Both the position numbers and the translations under genes were made by a program. Under the pieces are notes generated by a model. That model was not told the DNA's origin. It ran no database searches and saw only the letters and a list, made by a program, of their open reading frames with translations. Source: Tenodera sinensis (taxonomy: Eukaryota > Arthropoda > Insecta > Mantodea > Mantidae). Taken from it: a stretch of 64,000 bases of DNA. This document shows positions 12,831-22,194 of the stretch, one piece after another; the stretch's first letter is position 1, and every line of letters begins with the position of its first letter. Location of the stretch: contig CM060966.1 of assembly GCA_030765045.1 (NCBI GenBank), positions 62,365,786-62,429,785 of the forward strand, written 5' to 3'.

Positions 12831-15725
12831 CAATGAAAATGTGTATGTTTTGATGTACATTTCTTGTATATACAATGAAAATGTGTAAGTTTTGATGTAC
12901 ATTTCTTGTATATACAATGAAAATGTGTATGTTTTGATGTACATTTCTTGTATGTACAATGAAAACGTGTAAGTTTTGATGTACATTCTTGTATATAAAA
13001 TGAAAATGTGTCTGTTTTGAAGTACATTTCTTGAGTGTACAATGAAAATGTGTAAGTTTTGATGTACATTTCTTGTATATACAATGAAAATGTGTAAGTT
13101 TTGATGTACATTTCTTGTATATATAATGAAAATGTGTATGTTTTGATGTACATTCCTTGTATATACAATGAAAATGTGTAAGTTTTGATGTACATTTCTT
13201 GTATATACAATGAAAATGTGTAAGTTTTGAGGTACATTTCTTGCATATACAATGAAAATGTGTAAGTTTTTGATGTACATTTCTTGTATGTACAATGAAA
13301 ATGTGTAAGTTTTGATGTACATTTCTTGTATATACAATGAAAATGTGTAAGTTTTGAGGTACATTTCTTGCATATACAATGAAAATGTGTAAGTTTTTGA
13401 TGTACATTTCTTGTATGTACAATGAAAATGTGTAAGTTTTGATGTACATTTCTTGTATGTACAATGAAAATGTGTAAGTTTTGATGTACATTTCTTGTAT
13501 ATACAATGAAAATGTGTAAGTTTTGATGTACATTTCTTGTATATACAATGAAAATGTGTATGTTTTGATGTACATTCCTTGTATATACAATGAAAATGTG
13601 TAAGTTTTGATGTACATTTCTTGTATATACAATGAAAATGTGTATGTTTTGATGTACATTTCTTGTATATACAATGAAAATGTGTATGTTTTGATGTACA
13701 TTCCTTGTATATACAATGAAAATGTGTAAGTTTTGATGTACATTTCTTGTATATAAAATGAAAATGTGTATGTTTTGATGTACATTCCTTGTATATACAA
13801 TGAAAATGTGTAAGTTTTGATGTACATTCCTTGTGTATACAATGAAAATGTGTAAGTTTTGATGTACATTTCTTGTATATACAATGAAAATGTGTAAGTT
13901 TTGAGGTACATTTCTTGCATATACAATGAAAATGTGTATGTTTTTATGTACATTCCTTGTATATACAATGAATATGTGTAAGTTTTGATGTACATTTCTT
14001 GTATATACAATGAAAATGTGTAAGTTTTGATGTACATTTCTTGTATATACAATGAAAATGTGTATGTTTTGATGTACATTCCTTGTATATACAATGAAAA
14101 TGTGTAAGTTTTGATGTACATTTCTTGTATATACAATGAAAATGTGTAGTTTTGATGTACATCTCTTGAATATACAATGAACATGTGTACGTTTTGATAT
14201 ACATTTCTTGTATGTACAATGAAAATGTGTAAGTTTTGATGTACATTTCTTGTATATACAATGAAAATGTGTATGTTTTGATGTACATTTCTTGTATGTA
14301 CAATGAAAATGTGTAAGTTTTGAGGTACATTTCTTGCATATACAATGAAAATGTGTAAGTTTTTGATGTACATTTTTTGTATGTACAATGATAATGTGTA
14401 AGTTTTGATGTACATTTCTTGTGTATACAATGAAAATGTGTATGTTTTGATGTACATTTCTTGAGTCTACAATGAAAATGTGTAAGTTTTGATGTACATT
14501 TCTTGTATATACAATGAAAATGTGTAAGTTTTGATTTACATTTCTTGTCGGTACAATGAAAATGTGTATGTTTTGATGTACATTTCTTTAGTGTACAACG
14601 AAAATGTGTAGTTTTGATGTACATTACTTGTATATACAATGAAAATGTGTATGTTTTGATGTACATTTCTTTAGTGTACAATGAAAATGTGTAAGTTTTG
14701 ATGTACATTTCTTGTATATACAATGAAAATGTGTACGTTTTGATTTACATTACTTGTCTGTACAATGAAAATGTGTATGTTTTGATGTACATTTCTTTAG
14801 TGTACAACGAAAATGTGTAGTTTTGATGTACATTTCTTGTATATACAATGAACATGTGTAAGTTTTGATGTACATTTCTTGTATTTACGATGAAAATGTG
14901 CAGCTTTGAGGTACATTTCTTGTATATACAATGAAAATCTGTAAGTTTTGAGGTACTTTTCTTGTATATACAATGAGAATGTGTATGTTTTGATGTACGT
15001 TTCTTGAGTGTACAATGAAAGTTTGTATGTTTTGATGTACATTTCTTGTATATACAATGAAAATGTGTAAGTTTTGAGGTACATTTCTTGTATATACAAT
15101 GAGAATGTGTATGTTTTGATGTACATTTCTTGAGTGTACAATGAAAGTGTGTGTGTTTGGATGTACATTTCTTGTATATACAATGAAAATGTGTAAGTTT
15201 TGATGTACATTTCTTGTATATACAATGAAAATGTGTAAGTTTTGATGTACATTTCTAGTATATACAATGAAAATGTGTATGTTTTGATGTACATTTCTTG
15301 TATATACAATGAAAATGTGTAAGTTTTGATGTACATTTCTTGTATATACAATGAAAATGTGTAGGTTTTGATGTACATTTCTAGTATATACAATGAAAAT
15401 GTGTATGTTTTGATGTACATTCCTTGTATATACAATGAAAATGTGTAAGTTTTGATGTACATTTCTTGTATATACAAAGAAAATATGTAAGTTTTGATGT
15501 ACATTTCTAGTTAATACAATGAAAATGTGTATGTTTTCATGTACATTCCTTGTATATACAACGAAAATGTGTATGTTTTGATGTACATTTCTTGAGTGTA
15601 CAATGAAAGTGTGTATGCTTTGATGTACATTTCTTGTATATACAATGAAAATGTGTATGTTTTGATGTACATTTCTTGTATATACAATGAAAATGTGTAA
15701 TTTTTGATATACATTTCTTGTATAT

Positions 15726-15738
15726 CCTCCTGAGACCC
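15726..15738 (+). repeat. Left terminal inverted repeat
   Basis: CCTCCTGAGACCC starts the element directly after satellite TATAT. It pairs with the right end with one mismatch (A/G at the eighth base). Its last six bases, AGACCC, also begin a subterminal motif repeated near the right end at 17803. Confidence 0.9.
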
Positions 15739-15741
15739 GCG

Positions 15742-15757
15742 GTACAGTATACTGTAC
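15742..15757. repeat. Subterminal palindrome, left
   Basis: A perfect 16-bp palindrome, GTACAGTATACTGTAC, starting 9 bases after the start of AGACCC. The AGACCC-plus-palindrome arrangement recurs near the right end in the same orientation. In piggyBac elements such internal repeats typically bind transposase; that role is inferred here. Confidence 0.8.
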
Positions 15758-15906
15758 TTTAACTTTTAAAAATTCTCTAGCAGATGGCAGGCAAAAGCAA
15801 GGGATGTCTGCTAGCTCAATAGGAGCTGCTGACACCTAGGGAGCATTTTTCAACTTTGTTACTGCATTTCACTGCTAACTGACTTGTGTGAATATCTTGT
15901 TACAAA
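15758..15906 (+). promoter_or_regulatory. Presumed transposase 5' leader/promoter region
   Basis: About 150 bp between the left subterminal palindrome and the start codon. I see no TATA box or other clear core-promoter motif. The start codon context is favourable (A at -3, G at +4). By position this must hold the element's promoter or 5' UTR if the gene is transcribed from within, which is inference only. Confidence 0.35.
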
Positions 15907-15949
15907 ATGGCGACGCACCGTTTGCAGCATGGCCAACGCCTTCTTCGAG
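15907..15949 (+). CDS. Transposase exon 1 (14 codons plus one base)
   Basis: ATG in a strong context (ACAAAATGG) followed by 14 codons and a split codon, ending at a consensus GTAAGT donor at 15950. The phase matches exon 2 exactly (G plus AT makes GAT, Asp). The short basic peptide (Arg/His/Gln-rich) is not a recognisable domain. Picked as the start because it is the only upstream ATG that joins the acidic exon 2 in frame through good splice signals. Confidence 0.65.
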
Positions 15950-16221
15950 GTAAGTGCAAATTAACACTTTACAGCAGTGTATTTCTGTTTTAGTAATATG
16001 ATTTTACTTTCATTGATATTAAAAGATAACTTTATCTCAAATACATACATCCTTATGCATTGTTCTGGAATTCATAACCCCGTTTTTCATGAAGTACAGC
16101 ATTCTGTACTTTGGGACTCAGTTAATATATTCCGACTGGTAAAATTGAAAACAGCCAATTCTGAGCACCAAAAACATTTTTATTTATCTGCATTTAACTA
16201 ATGATTTCATTTCTGATCTAG
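15950..16221 (+). other. Intron 1 of the transposase gene
   Basis: 272 bp, GTAAGT donor and a pyrimidine-containing acceptor ending TGATCTAG. It contains the third copy of the 16-bp palindrome at 16094-16109. A 74-residue frame at 15977-16201 inside it has no recognisable content and is not called as a gene. Confidence 0.65.
16094..16109. repeat. Subterminal-type palindrome inside intron 1
   Basis: GTACAGCATTCTGTAC lies inside the first intron. On the reverse strand it is preceded by AGTCCC at the same 9-base spacing seen at both element ends, so it is an inverted copy of the end motif and not a chance palindrome. Confidence 0.7.
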
Positions 16222-16403
16222 ATGATGAAGCTGAGAAATATCTCTTAGAAGTACTTGCCAATATGGATGACTCTGAAGGTGATTTTTCTGATGGAGATGA
16301 GGATTCAGAAAATGGAAATACCAGCAACATAGCAGATAATATTCCTATTCAAGATGACAAAGATGAAAGCGAAAGTGAGAGATCTAGTAGTGATTCTGAT
16401 GAG
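16222..16403 (+). CDS. Transposase exon 2, acidic N-terminal region
   Basis: 182 bp encoding about 60 residues dominated by Asp, Glu and Ser (for example runs such as DDSEGDFSDGDEDSE), the acidic leader commonly seen before the DNA-binding/dimerisation region of piggyBac transposases. It ends on a whole codon (GAG) before a GTATGC donor. No stop codons in the joined frame. Confidence 0.7.
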
Positions 16404-16550
16404 GTATGCTGTCACTGATTACTAAATTATCTATTTTTTACACACATTTTCCTACTTAGGGTTTGCAAAATTGAACTTCCTTTTGTACGATAAAGTTTAT
16501 ATGGGAGCTGGAATACTTTACATGAAAGTAAAAGAATTTTAATATTTCAG
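16404..16550 (+). other. Intron 2 of the transposase gene
   Basis: 147 bp, AT-rich, GTATGC donor and TTTCAG acceptor. Retaining it would break the acidic exon from the rest of the protein with in-frame stops soon after the donor, which supports splicing. Nothing else is recognised in it. Confidence 0.65.
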
Positions 16551-16925
16551 GATTCTGTGCAAATGCCGAGGTGCCGCTGGCGAAGAAGAAATTTTAATCC
16601 AGCTCCTGTCTCCATTATGCAGCCCAAACTACCTCCCATTGATACAACTGCATTCGAGAATGTTGATTACTTCAAACAGTATATTGATGATGATATACTC
16701 CAAACATTAGTGGTTAAGTCTTGTCAGACATACATAAAAATGAAAGGCAGACCTCTAAATTTAGATCTGGCTGAGCTGAAAACGTTTATTAGCATTTGTA
16801 TGATAATGAGCTGCTTACAGTATCCAATAATCCGAATGTATTGGGACAATAGATGGAGGGTACCAATCATAAGTGACAACATGGCTAGGAATAGATTCTT
16901 CACCATTAGAACTTCTCCAAAGTAA
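16551..16925 (+). pseudogene. Transposase exon 3, N-terminal DDE-domain part
   Basis: 124 codons ending in TAA (16923-16925). It begins with a short basic stretch (CRWRRRNF) and a Pro-rich linker, then the region preceding the catalytic core of the DDE_Tnp_1_7 family: residues like DYFKQYIDDDILQ, the LAELKTFISICMIMSC helix and MYWDNRWRVPIISDNMARNRF. The family pattern of a tryptophan-containing motif followed by xMxRNRF is clear. Similarity breaks off right after RNRFFTIRT, where the next ~170 residues of the family are missing. Confidence 0.88.
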
Positions 16926-16934
16926 GTACCAAAG
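16911..16934 (+). other. Internal deletion junction with in-frame TAA
   Basis: Family order jumps here from the RNRF region to the VPK..KSDRE region. The junction carries CCAAAG on both sides (16917-16922 and 16929-16934) around TAAGTA. The stop lies within the junction, so deletion and stop may be one event. The reading frame is the same on both sides. Short repeats at the joint fit microhomology-type repair, but the parental sequence is not in the window. Confidence 0.6.
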
Positions 16935-17660
16935 GAAGCACGACTGAAGAGTGATAGAGAATTAAACAAAGAAGGTAGAGGATCTTCAGACATGCTTGTT
17001 CACCACGATGGCAATGTGTGTGTTGTGAAATGGATGGATAGAAAGGGCATTACAATGATGTCATCCAGCCATGGACTAAATCCTATGGATAAGTGCAAGA
17101 GATACAATAAGAAAGAGAAAACATACATTGAAGTTGCAAGACCAAATATAGTGCAGGCGTATAACTCTTACATGGGTGGGGTTGACTTGTTTGACCGAAT
17201 GATGTCTTACTGTCCAATGAAGGCCAGAACAAAGAAATGGACCATTCGAACAATTCTACATTTGTTCGATATGGCTGTTGCAAATGCTTGGTTGCAGTTG
17301 AAAAAGGACCAAAAGCAGAGAGGAATGTCTCCAAAACAAATATCACAGCTAAGAAAATACAAACTCATGCTTGGCGAATCTCTGATATACAACACAACAG
17401 GAGTTGGAGAAAGTGGAGAAGATAGTGATGACCAACTTACAGAACCAACACCAAAGAGGCGCAAAGTACCTGTTCCTCTACCCCATGAAAATTTAAGGAG
17501 GTCAAAAAGTTGTCACATGCCTGCAATTGCAGATGTAAAAGACTGGCAGAAATTCAGGAGACCAGACTGCTCTGGCAGAACAAGAACAATGTGTACTACA
17601 TGCAATATCTTTCTGTGTTTGGTTGCAAATAGGAATTGTTTCAGACTTTTCCATGAATAA
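16926..17660 (+). pseudogene. Transposase exon 3, C-terminal DDE and Cys-rich part
   Basis: Same frame as the upstream part, immediately after its stop; first Met at 16992 (222 residues from there). The opening KSDRELNKEGRGSS and VVKWMDRKGITMMSS belong just after the second catalytic Asp in this family. GGVDLFDRM at 17175-17201 holds the expected third catalytic Asp (GAC 17184-17186) and the Asp three residues on (17193-17195). Then come KKWTIRTILH and NAW helices, an acidic linker, a PKRRKV nuclear-localisation-like motif (17451-17468), and a tail with five Cys and a His (from about 17568). The tail resembles the family's zinc-binding end domain but shows one Cys where a pair is usual. Confidence 0.88.
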
Positions 17661-17741
17661 TAGAGTTAAAACATACTAATTCCATTCTAGTTATGTCCTT
17701 TTATTTTTATATAACCCTGTATTGTATGTATGTTTAGATGT

Positions 17742-17747
17742 ATTAAA
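17742..17747 (+). terminator. Possible polyadenylation signal (ATTAAA)
   Basis: ATTAAA, the commonest variant of the AATAAA signal, lies about 80 bases after the transposase stop at 17660, in an AT-rich 3' region with T-rich and GT-containing sequence nearby. It is a motif match only. Confidence 0.4.
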
Positions 17748-17811
17748 CAATTTTGAAGTTCTCTTGAATTAATTGTTTTCACTATATAGAATATTGTTTT
17801 CAAGACCCAAA

Positions 17812-17827
17812 GTACAGCATACTGTAC
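17812..17827. repeat. Subterminal palindrome, right
   Basis: GTACAGCATACTGTAC, one base off a perfect palindrome, preceded by AGACCC at 17803-17808 with the 9-base spacing found at the left end. The flanks also match the left copy (ACTTTT-like bases after it). It lies about 120 bp inside the right terminus, whereas the left copy is almost adjacent to its terminus. Confidence 0.8.
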
Positions 17828-17946
17828 TTCACTTTTTGTAAAAACTGTATATTGAAAATTTTTTTACACATTTTTCTCAAGTAATTTAGGTATAAAGAGA
17901 GATACAAAACCCACTTTCATACATGTTTTCTGGAAAAAGGTCTTCT

Positions 17947-17959
17947 GGGTCCCAGGAGG
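17947..17959 (-). repeat. Right terminal inverted repeat
   Basis: GGGTCCCAGGAGG closes the element. Its reverse complement matches the left end at 12 of 13 positions. It is followed by TTAA and then the satellite resumes at ACAATG. Confidence 0.9.
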
Positions 17960-17963
17960 TTAA
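17960..17963. other. TTAA at right junction (one-sided target site)
   Basis: TTAA is the canonical piggyBac target duplication. It is present only on the right. The base quartet left of the element (15722-15725) is ATAT, which is also what the empty counterpart has at 10561-10564. The site is therefore not a perfect target duplication. Confidence 0.75.
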
Positions 17964-20900
17964 ACAATGAAAATGTGTAAGTTTTGATGTACATTTCTAG
18001 TATATACAATGAAAATGTGTAAGTTTTGATGTACATTTCTTGTATATACAATGAAAATGTGTATGTTTTGATGTACATTCCTTGTATATACAATGAAAAT
18101 GTGTATTTTTTGATGTACATTTCTTGAGTGTACAATGAAAATGTGTAAGTTTTTGATGTACATTTCTTATATATACAATGAAAATGTGTAAGTTTTGATG
18201 TACATTTCTTGTATATACAATGAAAATGTGTTTGTTTTGATGTACATTTCTTGAGTGTACAATGAAAGTGTGTATGTTTTTATGTACATTTCTTGTATAT
18301 ACAATGAAAATGTGTATGTTTTGATGTACATTTCTTGTATATACAAAGAAAATGTGCAAGTTTTGATGTACATTTCTTGAATATACAATGAAAATGTGTA
18401 AGTTTTGATGTACATTTCTAGTATATACAATGAAAATGTGTAGTTTTGATGTACATCTCTTGAATATACAATGAACATGTGTAAGTTTTGATGTACATTT
18501 CTTGTATGTACAATGAAAATGTATAAGTTTTGAGGTACATTTCTTGCATATACAATGAAAATGTGTAAGTTTTTGATGTACATTTCTTGTATGTACAATG
18601 AAAATGTGTAAGTTTTGATGTACATTTCTTGTGTATACAATGAAAATGTGTATGTTTTGATGTACATTTCTTGAGTGTACAATGAAAATGTGTAAGTTTT
18701 GATGTACATTTCTTGTATATACAATGATAATGTGTAAGTTTTGATTTACATTCCTTGTCTGTAAAATGAAAATGTGTATGTTTTGATGTACATTGCTTTA
18801 GTGTACAACGAAAATGTGTAGTTTTGATGTACATTTCTTGTATATACAATGAAAAGGTTTATGTTTTGCTGTACATTTCTTGTATATACAATGAAAATGT
18901 ATAGTGTTGATGTACATTTCTTGTATATACAATGAAAATGTGTATGTTTTGCTGTACATTTCTTGTATATACAATGAAAATGTGTAGTTTTGATGTACAT
19001 TTCTTGTATATACAATGAAAATGTGTAAGTTTTGAGGTACATTTCTTGCATATACAATGAAAATGTGTAAGTTTTTGATCTACATTTCTTGTATGTACAA
19101 TGAAAATGTTTAAGTTTTGATGTACATTTCTTGTGTATACAATGAAAATGTGTATGTTTTGATGTACATTTCTTGAGTGTACAATGAAAATGTGTAAGTT
19201 TTGATGTACATTTCTTGTATATACAATGAAAATGTGTAAGTTTGGATTTACATTTCTTGTCTGTACAATGCAAATGTGTATGTTTTGATGTACATTTCTT
19301 TAGTGTACAACGAAAATGTGTAGTTTTGATGTACATTTCTTGTATATACAATGAAAAGGTTTATGTTTTGCTGTACATTTCTTGTATATACAATGAAAAT
19401 GTGTATGTTTTGATGTACATTTCTTGAGTGTACAATGAAAATGTGTAAGTTTTGATGTACATTTCTTGTATATACAATGAAAATGTGTATGTTTTGATGT
19501 ACATTTCTTGTATATACAACGAAAATGTGCAAGTTTTGATGTACATTTCTTGTATATACAATGAAAATGTGTAAGTTTTGATGTACATTTCTAGTATATA
19601 CAATGAAAATGTGTAGTTTTGAAGTACATCTCTTGAATATACAATGAACATGTGTAAGCTTTGATGTACATTTCTTGTATGTACAATGAAAATGTGTAAG
19701 TTTTGAGGTACATTTCTTGTATATACAATGAAAATGTGTAAGTTTTGATTTACATTTCTTGTCTGTACAATGAAAATGTGTATGTTTTTATGTACATTTC
19801 TTTAGTGTACAACGAAAATGTGTAGTTTTGATGTACATTTCTTGTATATACAATGAAAATGTTTATGTTTTGATGTACATTTCTTGTATATGCAATGAAA
19901 ATGTGTAGTTTTGATGTACATTTCTTGTATATACAATGAAAATGTGTATGTTTTGTTGTACATTTCTTGTATATACAATGAAAATATGTAAGCTTTTGAT
20001 GTACATTTCTTGTATGTACAATGAAAATGTGTAAGTTTTGATGAACATTTATGGTATATACAATGAAAATGTGTATGTTTTGATGTACATTTCTTGTATA
20101 TACAATGAAAATGTGTAAGTTTTGATGTACATTTCTTGTATATACAATGAAAATGTGTATGTTTTGATGTACATTTCTTGTATGTACAATGAAAACGTGT
20201 AAGTTTTGATGTACATTCTTGTATATAAAATGAAAATGTGTCTGTTTTGAAGTACATTTCTTGAGTGTACAATGAAAATGTGTAAGTTTTGATGTACATT
20301 TCTTGTATATACAATGAAAATGTGTAAGTTTTGATGTACATTTCTTGTATATATAATGAAAATGTGTATGTTTTGATGTACATTCCTTGTATATACAATG
20401 AAAATGTGTAAGCTTTGATGTACATTTCTTGTATATACAATGAAAATGTGTAAGTTTTGAGGTACATTTCTTGCATATACAATGAAAATGTGTAAGTTTT
20501 TGATGTACATTTCTTGTATGTACAATGAAAATGTGTAAGTTTTGATGTACATTTCTTGTATATACAATGAAAATGTGTAAGTTTTGAGGTACATTTCTTG
20601 CATATACAATGAAAATGTGTAAGTTTTTGATGTACATTTCTTGTATGTACAATGAAAATGTGTAAGTTTTGATGTACATTTCTTGTATGTACAATGAAAA
20701 TGTGTAAGTTTTGATGTACATTTCTTGTATATACAATGAAAATGTGTAAGTTTTGAGGTACATTTCTTGCATATACAATGAAAATGTGTAAGTTTTTGAT
20801 GTACATTTCTTGTATGTACAATGAAAATGTGTAAGTTTTGATGTACATTTCTTGTATGTACAATGAAAATGTGTAAGTTTTGATGTACATTTCTTGTATA

Positions 20901-22194
20901 TACAATGAAAATGTGTAAGTTTTGATGTACATTTCTTGTATATACAATGAAAATGTGTATGTTTTGATTTACATTCCTTGTATATACAATGAAAATGTGT
21001 AAGTTTTGATGTACATTTCTTGTATATACAATGAAAATGTGTATGTTTTGATGTACATTTCTTGTATATACAATGAAAATGTGTATGTTTTGATGTACAT
21101 TCCTTGTATATACAATGAAAATGTGTAAGTTTTGATGTACATTTCTTGTATATAAAATGAAAATGTGTATGTTTTGATGTACATTCCTTGTATATACAAT
21201 GAAAATGTGTAAGTTTTGATGTACATTCCTTGTGTATACAATGAAAATGTGTAAGTTTTGATGTACATTTCTTGTATATACAATGAAAATGTGTAAGTTT
21301 TGAGGTACATTTCTTGCATATACAATGAAAATGTGTATGTTTTTATGTACATTCCTTGTATATACAATGAATATGTGTAAGTTTTGATGTACATTTCTTG
21401 TATATACAATGAAAATGTGTAAGTTTTGATGTACATTTCTTGCATATACAATGAAAATGTGTATGTTTTGATGTACATTCCTTGTATATACAATGAAAAT
21501 GTGTAAGTTTTGATGTACATTTCTTGTATATACAATGAAAATGTGTAGTTTTGATGTACATCTCTTGAATATACAATGAACATGTGTAAGTTTTGATATA
21601 CATTTCTTGTATGTACAATGAAAATGTGTAAGTTTTGATGTACATTTCTTGTATATACAATGAAAATGTGTAAGCTTTGATGTACATTTCTTGTATATAC
21701 AATGAAAATGTGTAAGTTTTGAGGTACATTTCTTGCATATACAATGAAAATGTGTAAGTTTTTGATGTACATTTTTTGTATGTACAATGATAATGTGTAA
21801 GTTTTGATGTACATTTCTTGTGTATACAATGAAAATGTGTATGTTTTGATGTACATTTCTTGAGTCTACAATGAAAATGTGTAAGTTTTGATGTACATTT
21901 CTTGTATATACAATGAAAATGTGTAAGTTTTGATTTACATTTCTTGTCGGTACAATGAAAATGTGTATGTTTTGATGTACATTTCTTTAGTGTACAACGA
22001 AAATGTGTAGTTTTGATGTACATTACTTGTATATACAATGAAAAGGTGTAAGTTTGATGTACTTTTCTAGTATATACAATGAAAATGTGTAAGTTTTGAT
22101 GTACATTTCTTGTATATACAATCAAAACGTGTATGTTTTGATGTACATTCCTTGTATATACAATGAAAATGTGTATGTTTTGATGTACATTTCT

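Larger units (their letters stand above)
9395..14639. repeat. Higher-order block A (about 5.2 kb), transposon-free
   Basis: First copy of a large tandem duplication. Its order of variant units is reproduced in block B at an offset of 5,245 bp (9552 region against 14797), then 5,161 bp after a two-unit (84-bp) difference near 10180-10265, then 7,399 bp to the right of the transposon. It contains the empty counterpart of the transposon site at 10561-10568. Block A carries an extra local 252-bp duplication near 12.3-12.8 kb. Edges are estimated from where the alignments stop agreeing and may be off by a unit. Confidence 0.8.
1..15725. repeat. 42-bp satellite array, left block
   Basis: Continuous head-to-tail repeat with a basic period of 42 bp; 5431-5472 is a clean canonical copy. 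Each unit has TGTACATTTC, then the 12-bp palindrome TTGTATATACAA, then GAAAATGTG, then a variable AAG/ATG/AGG/AG step and GTTTTGA. Single-base loss (GTGTAG before TTTTGA) gives 41-bp units, and an extra T (AAGTTTTTGA) gives 43-bp units. Recurrent variants include CTTGAGTGTAC, CTTTAGTGTACAACG, CTTGTCTGTAC, CTTGCATATAC, CTTGTATGTAC, CCTTGTATATAC and CTAGTATATAC. The array runs off the left edge and stops abruptly at the transposon. No gene is supported inside it. A structural or heterochromatic role is possible, but nothing here proves one. Confidence 0.98.
15907..17660 (+). pseudogene. piggyBac transposase pseudogene (three-exon model)
   Basis: Model: exon 1 15907-15949, exon 2 16222-16403, exon 3 from 16551. 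Introns have GTAAGT/TAG and GTATGC/CAG ends and the frame stays open across both junctions. The joined protein has an acidic, Ser/Asp/Glu-rich N-terminus (residues about 15-75), as is usual in piggyBac transposases, then a basic patch and the start of the DDE_Tnp_1_7 domain, and hits TAA at 16923-16925 after 199 residues. The same frame then runs another 244 codons to 17660 with the end of the DDE domain and a Cys-rich tail. Total coding is about 443 codons; intact relatives are usually near 580-600, so roughly 150-170 codons with the first two catalytic Asp are missing. Confidence 0.88.
17661..17946 (+). other. Transposon 3' untranslated and right-end region
   Basis: AT-rich, no open frame of note. 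It holds the candidate polyadenylation signal and the right subterminal palindrome (17812-17827). The stretch from 17828 to the right terminal repeat shows no other recognisable feature. Confidence 0.7.
15726..17959 (+). mobile_element. piggyBac-family DNA transposon, internally deleted
   Basis: A 2,234-bp element bounded by inverted ends: 15726-15738 reads CCTCCTGAGACCC and the reverse complement of 17947-17959 reads CCTCCTGGGACCC (12 of 13 match). A TTAA, the usual piggyBac target, follows the right end (17960-17963), but the left flank is ATAT. Inside lies one three-exon transposase gene on the + strand with an in-frame stop and a missing central DDE segment, so the copy cannot encode an active enzyme. 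Intact ends and palindromes suggest it could still be mobilised in trans by a related transposase. Base composition is clearly unlike the surrounding satellite. Confidence 0.93.
14640..22042. repeat. Higher-order block B (about 5.2 kb) carrying the transposon
   Basis: Second copy of the 9.4-14.6 kb block, directly abutting it, interrupted by the piggyBac element at 15726-17959. Left flank matches block A at offset 5,161 and right flank at offset 7,399. The difference, 2,238, is exactly the element (2,234) plus 4 bases. B lacks two units present in A near 10.2 kb and has extra units near 20.6-20.9 kb that balance A's local duplication. Confidence 0.8.

Noticed and set aside
1..15725. TATA boxes in every unit (TATATA in TTGTATATACAA)
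   Set aside because: They are part of the repeat consensus with no associated start or downstream gene.
15977..16201. 74-residue forward frame inside the transposon
   Set aside because: It lies wholly inside the inferred intron 1, overlaps the palindrome motif and resembles nothing I recognise.
16922..16991. GTAAGT at 16922 as a real splice donor, with CAG at 16990 as acceptor
   Set aside because: Splicing there would be only about 70 bp and would remove the conserved KSDRELNKEGRGSS stretch without restoring the missing catalytic region. An internal deletion explains the gap better, although use of this donor in the present copy cannot be excluded.
16724..17464. Reverse-strand frames of 85-89 residues and a 62-residue forward frame (17237-17425)
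   Set aside because: They are shadows of the transposase reading frame, which matches a known family.
15726..17959. Domesticated, functional host gene derived from piggyBac
   Set aside because: The element still has both terminal repeats, sits in satellite DNA, and its coding sequence has a stop and lacks the central catalytic segment. A recent non-autonomous insertion is simpler.
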